Source: a virus
DNA length: 23,258 bases
Strand: one strand, 5' to 3'
IMG/VR virus record: IMGVR_UViG_3300028393_000345
Span: 1 to 23,258 of that record
Part shown: positions 7,363-13,712 of the stretch, piece after piece
How the letters are laid out: every line of letters begins with the position of its first letter
How positions within the stretch are numbered: the first letter of the stretch is position 1
Translations under genes and position numbers: made by a program
The notes under the pieces: generated by a model
The model's database searches: none
Told to the model about the DNA's origin: nothing
Seen by the model: the letters and a program-made list of their open reading frames with translations, nothing else

Positions 7363-8904
7363 CTATGCCCCCAGCCATGAAGTTGAAATACCGGATTGCC
7401 CTTGGCTACGGACAACACGTTCCTTGGGATTGTACTCCCGTTTCGCTATTGGGAAAGCAAAGGTCACGGCAATCGCATCTGCCGCATCCGGCGAAGCAAG
7501 ACCCCGTGCTTTCATTTCCTTCTTTCCTTCCAGAAAAATAACTCCAGCCGAGTTGGGCTTTTTCATAGGCCCCACCAAGTCGTTTTTCAAAATCCTGTCC
7601 TGTGGAATCGACGCAGTCTTTAACCAATCGCGCATTGCACCCCACATCTCGGCACGCTTATTACCCCACATTAGCGGAGTCTTGGACTTTGAGCCAAAGT
7701 TCACACCCCTCACTTTGTATCGCTGTTCGGTCAACCTGTCAAGGATGCCGTAGCCCAGGCCACCCTCATCAATAACGGTCAGGGCAGGTTTGTACTCCTC
7801 GATGGCGTCAATCACATTACCCACCGTAGTCATTGTGTCATCGCCCTTGTATCGCTTGATTGCAATAATGTCCCGCCCTTGGCGCACGGCAATCACGGTG
7901 CTGTCCATGCCACCCCGCGCTGGGTCTACCCCAATCACAATCGGTGCGGTCATGTCCTTGTGCTTTTCCCGTTTCATGGCGTCGTCTACCAAAAACGGAC
8001 CAATGAACTGATCTTCTCCGCTTTTGGGGAAATCGCCATACACCTCAACCCGAGCTTCATCCGAGTCTTCTCCGTACTCGGCAATAATTTGGTCATAGAT
8101 TGCTTTGTCTGTGCCCTCGACGTCTCGGGCGTCAATCTTCCGGCTTCCCCAGAAGTCCCGTTTACTACCCTCGACTGCTTCATAAAAATACCCCGTGTTG
8201 CGTCGCCCGTTGGAGAACGCAAACCAATACCGATCCAAGATGTTTTCTGTAAAGAAGCCAGCCGCCACCGACCAGATGCTGTCCGGTATACCCGACGCTT
8301 CGTCAAAGATCACCATCATCCCGTCCATGTTGTGCACACCGGCATATGAGTCAGGGTTCTCTTCGCTCCACAGCTTACCCTCGGCGCCCCAGTACCGGGT
8401 GCCTTTTTGAAGGTCACGCTCAACCAGCTCTGTCAACCACTGCGCCGGGTTTAGAGCTGTGGCTGTTGGTTCCCACCAGTGCGCGTTCAAAGACATCGTG
8501 ACCCATTTGGTCAACTCGCCCCAGGTCACTTTACGCAACTGATTCTCACTATTAGCGGATACCACGACGCTGGAGCCAATACGAGTGGTTATCATCCAGT
8601 GCACAAGCCACGACACCAGTGCTGACTTCCCCACGCCCCGCCCAGACACCGTTGAGTCGCGCAGCGCCTCGATCAACTGATTGTCGTCTAGCTTGCCCTT
8701 GTTATCACGGATGAAGTCCCGTATGCGTCGCAGCACTTCGCGCTGCCATTTCCGAGGCCCTTTGAAGTTGGCCAACGGCGTGTTCTTCTGCCCCCACGGG
8801 TAAACGAACATCACAAACATCTCTGGGTCGTTAGCAAGCTGCGGACTCCAAAGCTGAGTCATTATGGTCTGCTCTTCATCAGCCGAGTACCGGGGTTTCT
8901 GCAT
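7363..8904 (-). CDS. terL: Terminase large subunit (packaging ATPase/nuclease)
   Basis: A 513-residue motor that cuts concatemeric DNA and drives it through the portal. ATPase domain: Walker A SGRGVGKS at 87-94, Walker B MMVIFDEAS at 196-204, coupling segment FAFSNGRRNTG near 228-238. RNase H-fold nuclease domain: VIGVDPARGG with D327, VIDEGG with D379, and D473/D476 in SPDAADAIA near the C-terminus, together giving the expected metal-binding acids. Length fits the P22/Sf6 group (about 470-500 residues). The ATG overlaps the terS stop as TGATG, which decides the start. The ATPase and nuclease motifs appear intact, so it should be active. Confidence 0.95.
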   Translation of the reverse strand: MQKPRYSADEEQTIMTQLWSPQLANDPEMFVMFVYPWGQKNTPLANFKGPRKWQREVLRRIRDFIRDNKGKLDDNQLIEALRDSTVSGRGVGKSALVSWLVHWMITTRIGSSVVVSANSENQLRKVTWGELTKWVTMSLNAHWWEPTATALNPAQWLTELVERDLQKGTRYWGAEGKLWSEENPDSYAGVHNMDGMMVIFDEASGIPDSIWSVAAGFFTENILDRYWFAFSNGRRNTGYFYEAVEGSKRDFWGSRKIDARDVEGTDKAIYDQIIAEYGEDSDEARVEVYGDFPKSGEDQFIGPFLVDDAMKREKHKDMTAPIVIGVDPARGGMDSTVIAVRQGRDIIAIKRYKGDDTMTTVGNVIDAIEEYKPALTVIDEGGLGYGILDRLTEQRYKVRGVNFGSKSKTPLMWGNKRAEMWGAMRDWLKTASIPQDRILKNDLVGPMKKPNSAGVIFLEGKKEMKARGLASPDAADAIAVTFAFPIAKREYNPKERVVRSQGQSGISTSWLGA

Positions 8905-9467
8905 CAGTTGTTCTCCAGTCGTGGGGTCACATCAAGTATCTCGGCTTCAAGTATCCGGTTGTGCGCTGCTTCAAGAGCTGCCCGAACTGAGATCGTGCCA
9001 CCCAGCTCCACCGTCTTAGTCTCGCCGTACTTGCGACGGTTGTCAGCCGCGATACGAAACCGATAAGTGTCAACGATCAACTTGGACCGCTGCACATCCT
9101 CCATCTCGTACTCACCCAGCGCATGACGAACCATCTTGTCAGCCCACGCCTCGCTTCGCAGCTCCTCGCATTCTTTAAGGGTCGCCAGTCTTTCAGGGTC
9201 TTTTTTGATCCACCGGCGAAACGCGCCAGGGTCCAAGTCAAGGTCAATCTCGCCCAAGGCGGTGCTTAACTCAGCGCCGCTGGCTAATCGGTCCATGATT
9301 CGGGGGAACAGCATTTCAAACCGAGCATATGCGAGTTCACGCAAAGATGCCTTGTGTGACATCTGGGCTGGGGCTGCTGGTGAAGACGGGCTTGCTGCTA
9401 ACCATGATGGGATTTCTACGGGTGCAACAGTATCCACGCCTACGGATTCGAGAGTGTCTTTTTCCAT
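8904..9467 (-). CDS. terS: Terminase small subunit, Sf6-like
   Basis: A 187-residue protein that would recognise the packaging start site and load the large subunit. A Pro/Ala/Ser-rich N-terminus (1-37) precedes an HTH-like region (about 48-92, including ALGEIDLDLDPGAFRRWIKKD). This is followed by a helical oligomerisation part and the segment IVDTYRFRIAADNRRKYGETKTVELGG (131-157), which I recognise from Sf6-type small terminases. GGAAG stands 4 nt before the ATG. It is the first gene of the leftward late operon, facing the 0.7-kb control region. The packaging (pac) site is usually inside or near this gene; none was identified here. Confidence 0.88.
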   Translation of the reverse strand: MEKDTLESVGVDTVAPVEIPSWLAASPSSPAAPAQMSHKASLRELAYARFEMLFPRIMDRLASGAELSTALGEIDLDLDPGAFRRWIKKDPERLATLKECEELRSEAWADKMVRHALGEYEMEDVQRSKLIVDTYRFRIAADNRRKYGETKTVELGGTISVRAALEAAHNRILEAEILDVTPRLENN

Positions 9468-9620
9468 AGTGCTTCCATGCTACCACAAAGGGGATGAATG
9501 TGGGTGTCAAGTATCAGTGGGTACATTGTCACAAAATTATTCTAAAAAATTTTCACGGGGTTCGTGATTCCTCCGCAACGACAGCCTCAAGTCGCTCGGC
9601 CCTCTGCCCCCCGCACCCCC

Positions 9621-9667
9621 GCCACCCGGCGCCCGTGATTCCATGCTGCAATGCAGCGCCGGGTGGC
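9621..9667. repeat. 12-bp perfect inverted repeat with nested palindrome
   Basis: Arms GCCACCCGGCGC (9621-9632) and GCGCCGGGTGGC (9656-9667) are exact reverse complements with 23 nt between. Inside lies GCTGCAATGCAGC (9645-9657), itself a palindrome around a central A and overlapping the right arm by two bases, so two alternative hairpins compete. No T-run follows on either strand, so it is not a typical terminator. Confidence 0.7.
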
Positions 9668-10040
9668 CGTGGATCAGGTGTGACAATGTGACAGTGAATA
9701 ATTGTGACATGGTGTCAATGTACATTGTCACCCGTTGACATGGTCACAATGTGGGTGACTATTTCACCTTGTGACAATGTATAACTGTCTCCATTGTGAC
9801 AGTGATGCAGCGGGTGTGTTTGTGACAATGTGCCAATGGTTCAAGCATCATTGTTGCATGAAAACAACAGATGCCTGATTTTTGGGCAGAGTGTGACTTT
9901 TTTCCTCCGCGCGGAATCCTTGAAAAATGACTACTTTTTTAAAACACCCTTTTCGAGTAGGTGGATACCGAGTTTCAGTCAATCTGTCACAGATGAATCC
10001 AAGCCCCCAAAGAAGCCCCGAAACCACTGGGGAAAAACTA

Positions 10041-10072
10041 TTGACAATGGCACAATGATAGAAATATACAAT
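10041..10072 (+). promoter_or_regulatory. Candidate sigma70 promoter (upstream of pair)
   Basis: TTGACA at 10041-10046 matches the -35 consensus. TATACA at 10065-10070 is an acceptable -10 with an 18-nt spacer. The -35 overlaps a TGACAATG repeat. It reads towards the early genes. Confidence 0.5.
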
Positions 10073-10083
10073 GGCACAATCTA

Positions 10084-10111
10084 TTGACAATGGCAAAATG
10101 GATGCTACAAT
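10084..10111 (+). promoter_or_regulatory. Strong sigma70 promoter for the early operon
   Basis: Perfect -35 TTGACA (10084-10089) and -10 TACAAT (10106-10111, five of six matches) with a 16-nt spacer. The first early gene starts about 50 nt downstream of the expected transcription start. The -35 overlaps a TGACAATG repeat, so a protein binding that motif would block this promoter. Confidence 0.75.
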
Positions 10112-10169
10112 ACATTCACTCGCACAAAACGGCGAGTCACTGTAATCCGTAACACTTGAAAGGTAAACC

Positions 10170-10502
10170 ATGAAACAAACAATTTACGAATCAGACTTCA
10201 TCCGCGCATTTGAGAACGCCGGGCGCAAGGATCAATTCACCCGTGAGGCACTGATTGCGCTCTATGAGCATTTTGAGCAATTGGAGGCAGACACTGGTGA
10301 AGAGTTGGAGTTGGATGTCATTGGCATCTGTTGCGACTACTGCGAAGACACTTTTGAGAACATTGCCGAGAACTATTCTATTGACTTGATCGGATGCGTT
10401 GATGACCTTGAGCGTGAATTGGCAGTGATTGACTATTTAACCGATCACACTTTTGTCTGTGGCACTTGTGACAATGGCCGCATCGTTTATCAACAATTTT
10501 GA
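10170..10502 (+). CDS. Acidic 110-aa early phage protein
   Basis: The first gene after the early promoters, with GAAAGG 7 nt before the ATG. It is strongly acidic: by my count 26 Asp/Glu against 7 Lys/Arg. Segments: FENAGRKDQFTREALIALYEHFEQLE (helical), then TGEELELDVIGICCDYCED, ENYSIDLIGC, and a VCGTCDNGRIVYQQF end. I recall similar proteins (GEELELDVIALCC...) as common hypothetical proteins of proteobacterial phages; function unknown. The CC and CxxC cysteines could bind metal. First-transcribed, small and acidic fits a host-takeover or DNA-mimic protein, but this is only inference. Confidence 0.85.
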   Translation: MKQTIYESDFIRAFENAGRKDQFTREALIALYEHFEQLEADTGEELELDVIGICCDYCEDTFENIAENYSIDLIGCVDDLERELAVIDYLTDHTFVCGTCDNGRIVYQQF

Positions 10503-10514
10503 GGAGAACACACC

Positions 10515-10673
10515 ATGCAAGCTTTTTTGGTACGCAACAAACGCATGACCTTTGTCGCCGTAGTTTGGGCGGCTAATGCGCGACTCGCTGGTAGTTTGGC
10601 ATTCGAACTCGGAGCGCACCCGCTCTCACGCATTCGCGTCATGCAAATTGATGGACACGCCAAGGCTTTTTAA
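10515..10673 (+). CDS. 52-aa small early protein
   Basis: Reads MQAFLVRNKRMTFVAVVWAA and ends MQIDGHAKAF. GAGGAG lies 8 nt before the ATG, 12 nt after the previous stop. It has a moderately hydrophobic middle (FVAVVWAANARLAGSLAFELG), not long enough to be a sure membrane span, and a basic start. No family recognised. Position between two expressed early genes and a good ribosome site support it. Confidence 0.6.
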   Translation: MQAFLVRNKRMTFVAVVWAANARLAGSLAFELGAHPLSRIRVMQIDGHAKAF

Positions 10674-10690
10674 TTATTTGGAAATAAATC

Positions 10691-10780
10691 ATGCGAACCC
10701 TAATTCACGATATCCTTTGCGCCCTGGCCTTTGCCGTTGTTGCGTTTGTGCCCTTTGCTATTTACTTTTGGAGAATGTGA
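10691..10780 (+). CDS. 29-aa single-span membrane microprotein
   Basis: Reads MRTLIHDILCALAFAVVAFV then PFAIYFWRM. About 20 consecutive residues are hydrophobic, a classic transmembrane segment, with a charged end on each side. A GGAA ribosome site stands 7 nt before the ATG. The next gene starts 2 nt after its stop, and that gene's GGAG lies inside this one, suggesting coupling. Function unknown; phage membrane microproteins often act on host membrane processes. Confidence 0.5.
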   Translation: MRTLIHDILCALAFAVVAFVPFAIYFWRM

Positions 10781-10782
10781 CC

Positions 10783-10956
10783 ATGTACATCGTATGCTGG
10801 ATGACAAACAACAATCGAAGCTACTGGTCAGCATTTGACGACCCAGACAATGCCCGCTCGGAATATGAGCGGCTAAGATGTCTTGACACTATTTACACTG
10901 TCACATTGTCAGCAGTAGTAGATAGTACCGACTACCCTTCAACTTTGGAGCATTGA
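10783..10956 (+). CDS. 57-aa small early protein
   Basis: Starts MYIVCWMTNNNRSYWSAFDDP with the rest acidic (DNARSEYERLRCLDT). The frame is open far upstream, but the ATG at 10783 is the one with GGAG 9 nt before it and placed after the previous stop. The aromatic-rich beginning and the YxxxxSAFDDPDNARSEYERL pattern look like a small folded domain. No family recognised. Confidence 0.7.
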   Translation: MYIVCWMTNNNRSYWSAFDDPDNARSEYERLRCLDTIYTVTLSAVVDSTDYPSTLEH

Positions 10957-10959
10957 ACC

Positions 10960-11172
10960 ATGATTGACTTGACTACTTTACCCGCAAGTGATGCGGAGCG
11001 TTTAGCTTATGCCGAGGGTTTTACATTGGCTGCAAAACTATTTGCCCGAATTGATGATCTAGAAAAGGCTGCTGAGACTTTGATTGGTGTTTTGGATGAC
11101 ATTGGGGGAGCTACTAACTTTGAGCAATCCGTAACCGATTTCCGAGAAATCCTCGATAGGGGGATCAAGTGA
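10960..11172 (+). CDS. 70-aa acidic helical early protein
   Basis: Reads MIDLTTLPASDAERLAYAEGFT and continues with amphipathic helix patterns (KLFARIDDLEKAAETLIGVL). GGAG stands 9 nt before the ATG, 3 nt after the previous stop. Composition suggests a small alpha-helical, possibly dimeric protein. No family recognised. The next possible gene overlaps its stop. Confidence 0.7.
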   Translation: MIDLTTLPASDAERLAYAEGFTLAAKLFARIDDLEKAAETLIGVLDDIGGATNFEQSVTDFREILDRGIK

Positions 11173-11228
11173 CAACCCTTTTGCTATTTTTTGTTGTCTT
11201 GCTGCTAGTTTACATTTTTGACATATAG
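11169..11228 (+). CDS. Possible 19-aa hydrophobic microprotein
   Basis: A GTG overlapping the previous stop (GTGA, 11169-11172) opens a frame MTTLLLFFVVLLLVYIFDI that is nearly all hydrophobic and ends just before the regulator's ribosome site. The overlap and membrane-like composition are suggestive, but the frame is very short, has a GTG start and has no clear ribosome site of its own. It may instead be a non-coding gap. Confidence 0.35.
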   Translation: MTTLLLFFVVLLLVYIFDI

Positions 11229-11238
11229 GAGATATTTA

Positions 11239-11604
11239 ATGAACCCACAATTAGTGGCCTTGGCTAACCGCCTTGGCCTAAGTGATGCACGCGCCGCTGC
11301 TTATCTCGGCGTGCCACCTAGCACATGGCACAAGTGGCTACATGGCAAACGAAACCCCAGTGCAGGGGCTAACCGGCTGCTTTATGTCCTTGGGGTAGTG
11401 GAAACCCTGGCCCCTAACCTGCACGAATCGTTTATTCCGCCGCTGGAGGGATCGCAAGCGGGTCGGGCTAGGGTAGCTACCCCCAAGGTTCCCGCACCGC
11501 CTGATGACGCTATGCGCGGCCTGCTTGACGCCCTGCGCGAGAAGCTAAGGGACGAATACGCTACCGGCCAAGACAGCCGGGCTGATGAAAAGGATGAAGA
11601 ATGA
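11239..11604 (+). CDS. Helix-turn-helix transcriptional regulator (121 aa)
   Basis: Residues about 7-45 form a Cro/CI/XRE-like HTH: LANRLGLSDARAAAYLGVPP then STWHKWLHGKRNPSAGANRL, with the recognition helix around PSTWHKWLHGKR. The C-terminal half is proline-rich then acidic and charged (ALREKLRDEYATG to DEKDEE), probably for oligomerisation. AGGAGA lies 7 nt before the ATG at 11239, which I prefer over an ATG 21 nt upstream that would sit before that ribosome site. As the only clear DNA-binding protein of the early operon it is a natural candidate for binding the TGACAATG repeats; this is inference. The next gene overlaps it by ATGA. Confidence 0.8.
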   Translation: MNPQLVALANRLGLSDARAAAYLGVPPSTWHKWLHGKRNPSAGANRLLYVLGVVETLAPNLHESFIPPLEGSQAGRARVATPKVPAPPDDAMRGLLDALREKLRDEYATGQDSRADEKDEE

Positions 11605-11783
11605 CTCAAGACGACCTATATGACCTGCTCGACATCGTTTGGGATGTCATCAAGGCACTCGCACTATCTGCCGTGATTGCGCTGGCCGCCGGGTATCTTT
11701 ATGGCAAACTGGTGGACAGTCCGGCCAAGAAAACCGTGCCCGACTGCGGCTCGTGCCGCCTTTATAAGGATAAATCAAAATGA
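11601..11783 (+). CDS. 60-aa single-span membrane protein with C-terminal CxxC
   Basis: An acidic start (MTQDDLYDLLDIVWDVI) is followed by a transmembrane helix about 18-34 (ALALSAVIALAAGYLYG) and a polar tail with DCGSCRLYKDK. ATGA overlaps at both ends. The CGSC could bind metal or form a disulfide. Charge distribution does not settle the orientation. It is not the usual size or position for a holin, and a clearer holin candidate is at the right end of the window. Function unknown. Confidence 0.7.
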   Translation: MTQDDLYDLLDIVWDVIKALALSAVIALAAGYLYGKLVDSPAKKTVPDCGSCRLYKDKSK

Positions 11784-11869
11784 CTTGGCCATTCCCTTTA
11801 ACCCCTATTCCCGTTGATCACAAGCCACCTAAATTCAACCCGGACAACTTCGAGGATGCACCACTATGA
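11780..11869 (+). CDS. 29-aa microprotein
   Basis: Reads MTWPFPLTPIPVDHKPPKFN and ends PDNFEDAPL; rich in proline. It is joined to both neighbours by 4-nt ATGA overlaps (11780-11783 and 11866-11869), which is the main support, since non-coding gaps would not show this at both ends. The lack of predicted helix suggests a disordered peptide or a mere translational bridge. Confidence 0.55.
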   Translation: MTWPFPLTPIPVDHKPPKFNPDNFEDAPL

Positions 11870-12048
11870 CTAAGAACACCGACCCCCAGGCTTTCCCTAG
11901 CAATCAAAACAGCAACGGCATGAGTTTGCGAGACTACTTTGCGGCTAAGGCTATGCAAGGGCTGCTTGCTGGCGGCGCCACAACTGAACAAGTGCTTAAA
12001 TACTCGTATCAATATGCAGACGCAATGCTGAAAGCGAGGGAAGCATGA
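11866..12048 (+). CDS. 60-aa conserved-type phage protein (SLRDYFAAKAMQ motif)
   Basis: After a polar start (MTKNTDPQAFPSNQNSNGMS) comes LRDYFAAKAMQGLLAGGATTEQV and YQYADAMLKAREA. The pattern GMsLRDYFAakAmqgll...YxyADAMLkaRe is one I recognise from many small phage proteins of unknown function in early regions. ATGA overlaps at both ends. Probably a small helical protein. Confidence 0.8.
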   Translation: MTKNTDPQAFPSNQNSNGMSLRDYFAAKAMQGLLAGGATTEQVLKYSYQYADAMLKAREA

Positions 12049-12278
12049 CCAAAAAGAAAGCACTAAGGGTTAACCCTAACTCACAGTTGCACGCGCTGCC
12101 GGTGAAGTCCGACAAACTATCGGAGAGCTTTAGGCGCTCAATTGCCAATGGTCGGGGATATGAACCCAGAATCAGGCCGCCAGAAGAAGCAACGCCTCGG
12201 CAGAATGACTGGCGGGGCAGTGTTTACGATCCGTCCGATTGGGTCGACTCTAGCTCGGGGCTAGCTAAGTGGAGCTAG
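12045..12278 (+). CDS. 77-aa basic hypothetical protein, last gene of the early operon
   Basis: Starts MTKKKALRVNPNSQLHALPV; polar and basic with Arg/Pro-rich middle (SFRRSIANGRGYEPRIRPPEE) and Trp-containing end (WRGSVYDPSDWVDSSS). Probably largely disordered. ATGA overlap with the previous gene. Its TAG and the TAG of the converging metallophosphoesterase gene share the palindrome CTAG at 12275-12278. No terminator was seen at this junction. No family recognised. Confidence 0.7.
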   Translation: MTKKKALRVNPNSQLHALPVKSDKLSESFRRSIANGRGYEPRIRPPEEATPRQNDWRGSVYDPSDWVDSSSGLAKWS

Positions 12279-13237
12279 ACATCAATAATCTGGCCTCGGA
12301 ACTCAATTTGGCCATCTGCCCACTTGTGTACGATCTCTGGCCATAGCATCTCGCCATCTTTGAAGGTAAGCACCACAAAGCCCGACCGCCAATTGGTTGG
12401 GCTTTGTTCTAAGTAGTTCTCGAATTGTGGGCCTGACGGCTCTGCCAGCGTGCCAGTGTCAACACCGAACCGATTGCCGTTGTAATCGGCAAATGGTGTG
12501 ACTTTCAGGCTATGCAAATGGCCAGTCACGATTGACTTACCAGAGTTAACTGTATTGTTGTGGGTGGCATGGATGCCGCCCTTCCATCGGTGCTTAACCA
12601 CTACATTATCCGTTGGCCAGCATGACCAGCACATAGTCCAGGCGTCGAAATGATCCTTCAAACTGAACCCTTTGACCTGTTCATACTGGGGAGCATTGGC
12701 GGCGAGTCGATTCTCAAAACGAGCATCATGGTTACCAAGTGTCCAAATCAATTTAACTTTGCGGTAGGCTTGCTTTGCAGTGTCCTCGATCTCTCCCATA
12801 GCAATCTCGCAAGCTTTGAGTTCTTGAATAATCGAAGGGGTTTGATCCCAGCCGATTCTGGGAAAACGGCTAACCGAAGCGCCGTCAAAAATATCGCCAT
12901 TGGCAATGAGCCCCTTAGGCTTAAGCTCGGAAATCGCCCATAGCAGACCTTTGTATGCGGTAGTGTGGATGCCTGGCCAAAAGTGAGCGTCACTAAAGAC
13001 AATGATTGTGCCGTTTTCGATGCCAAGATTAACGCGAGCGGTGGATGCTACATTGGTTTCTACGGTTCGTTTTTGCGGGGTGTCGATCTCAAAATTGATG
13101 CCGGTTCTAGCCTGGATTCTTACTTTTCGTTTTTGCAAACTGCGAACATCCATGCCAACTTCACGAGCCATAATGCCCACCGATTTATAGGTTCGCATTA
13201 ACTCAATAAACATCTCGTCAGTTAGTTTGGTAGTCAT
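12275..13237 (-). CDS. HTH-metallophosphoesterase (calcineurin-like phosphatase/nuclease)
   Basis: 320 residues. The N-terminus (about 8-46, FIELMRTYKSVGIMAREVGM then DVRSLQKRKVRI) looks like a helix-turn-helix. From about 77 there is a full metallophosphoesterase core: FSDAHFWPG (D83, H85), NGDIFDG (D115, D118), TLGNHDARFE (N169, H170), H223/H226 and GHLHS (H240, H242). All expected metal-binding residues are present, so it should be active. Family members are phosphatases or, like Mre11 and SbcD, nucleases. With a DNA-binding domain and primase/acetyltransferase neighbours, a nuclease acting in phage DNA processing is the likeliest guess. It sits 2 nt after the GNAT gene and probably shares its transcript. 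Confidence 0.85.
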   Translation of the reverse strand: MTTKLTDEMFIELMRTYKSVGIMAREVGMDVRSLQKRKVRIQARTGINFEIDTPQKRTVETNVASTARVNLGIENGTIIVFSDAHFWPGIHTTAYKGLLWAISELKPKGLIANGDIFDGASVSRFPRIGWDQTPSIIQELKACEIAMGEIEDTAKQAYRKVKLIWTLGNHDARFENRLAANAPQYEQVKGFSLKDHFDAWTMCWSCWPTDNVVVKHRWKGGIHATHNNTVNSGKSIVTGHLHSLKVTPFADYNGNRFGVDTGTLAEPSGPQFENYLEQSPTNWRSGFVVLTFKDGEMLWPEIVHKWADGQIEFRGQIIDV

Positions 13238-13239
13238 AG

Positions 13240-13668
13240 TCAGTCCTTCAGTTTTAGTCGCCAGTACAAAGTACCCTTAGCACCCCAAGGCACCGAAGGA
13301 TCAAACAGTTTGAAACCCATAGATATCAGCGAGTTGCTTGATGCCGGGTTTTCGTAAGTGTCGGTGATTAACCACCGCCACCCTTGAGCTTTTGCTTGTC
13401 GGACTCGGACATGAATAAGGCGCTTCTGTATTCCTTGTCCACGAGCAGCAGGAACAACCCCTGCACGACACAAATACCCAGTATCACCCCAGCGAGTAGA
13501 AGGAATAAGACCGGCGAAAGCAATCGGACTACCATCTTCACCAACAGCAATCCACCACCAGCCAGAATTTGTAACATGAGGTCTATCCCAAGGTAGGCAA
13601 AGCTCTTGAAGCGCAGATAAAGTATTCTGCGATTCAGCACTTTTGAGGTTTGCCCGTTTGATTAGCAT
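13240..13668 (-). CDS. GNAT-family N-acetyltransferase
   Basis: 142 residues, typical for a single GNAT domain. The acetyl-CoA site motif A is clear: LCRAGVVPAARGQGIQKRLI (67-85, with RGQGIQ as the Q/R-x-x-G-x-G/A loop). Motif B follows at NPASSNSLISMGFKLF (107-122). A WWWIAV strand at 37-42 and the TLYWRLKLKD end complete the fold. Substrate unknown: it might modify a host protein, a small molecule or a phage protein. A 44-nt gap with a possible promoter separates it from the primase gene upstream, while the metallophosphoesterase follows after 2 nt. The ribosome site is weak. Confidence 0.88.
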   Translation of the reverse strand: MLIKRANLKSAESQNTLSALQELCLPWDRPHVTNSGWWWIAVGEDGSPIAFAGLIPSTRWGDTGYLCRAGVVPAARGQGIQKRLIHVRVRQAKAQGWRWLITDTYENPASSNSLISMGFKLFDPSVPWGAKGTLYWRLKLKD

Positions 13669-13674
13669 CAGAAC

Positions 13675-13705
13675 ATTCTACAATTGAATTGTGAAAAGAA
13701 TGTAA
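13675..13705 (-). promoter_or_regulatory. Possible promoter and 13-nt palindrome before the GNAT gene
   Basis: On the minus strand TAGAAT (13680-13675) resembles a -10, with TTACAT as a poor -35 at 19 nt. Between them lies ACAATTGAATTGT (13680-13692), a palindrome around a central G, in the position of an operator. The match is weak and could be chance in AT-rich DNA. Confidence 0.25.
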
Positions 13706-13712
13706 CCCCACA

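Larger units (their letters stand above)
9523..10092. repeat. Iterated TGACAATG motif (control-region array)
   Basis: Exact TGACAATG on the plus strand starts at 9681, 9772, 9823, 10042 and 10085; the reverse complement CATTGTCA starts at 9524 and 9723. Three of the plus copies extend to GTGACAATGT. Related ATTGTGAC occurs at 9701 and 9793, GTCACAAT at 9743, and AATGTACATT, a perfect palindrome, at 9717-9726. Two more exact copies lie in the early genes (10469 plus, 10904 minus). In 1.4 kb an 8-mer would be expected well under once by chance. The last two plus copies form part of the TTGACA -35 elements, which suggests operator sites. Confidence 0.75.
9468..10169. other. Non-coding divergent control region (about 0.7 kb)
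   Basis: No convincing gene lies between the terS start (minus) and the first early gene (plus). It holds: repeated TGACAATG in both orientations and the related ATTGTGAC/GTCACAAT; a C-rich block at 9600-9632 with a strong inverted repeat; an AT-rich block at 9895-9960; and two sigma70-like promoters near 10041-10111 reading right. I could not find a convincing leftward promoter for terS. Such a region is a plausible place for regulator binding, an origin or the packaging signal. Confidence 0.75.

Noticed and set aside
9482-9510. Leftward promoter for terS (TTGACA at 9510-9505)
   Set aside because: The -35 is perfect, but the -10 at 17 nt is TGTGGT (three of six matches) and would leave only a few leader bases; not strong enough to list.
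9830-10171. Open frames on both strands (85 and 107 codons) in the control region
   Set aside because: They run through the two promoters and the TGACAATG repeats, have no good ribosome sites and show no recognisable protein features.
11601-11783. Early membrane protein as a holin
   Set aside because: It has only one span, sits in the early operon and carries a CxxC tail; the gene at 22896-23108 coupled to the endolysin is a far better holin.
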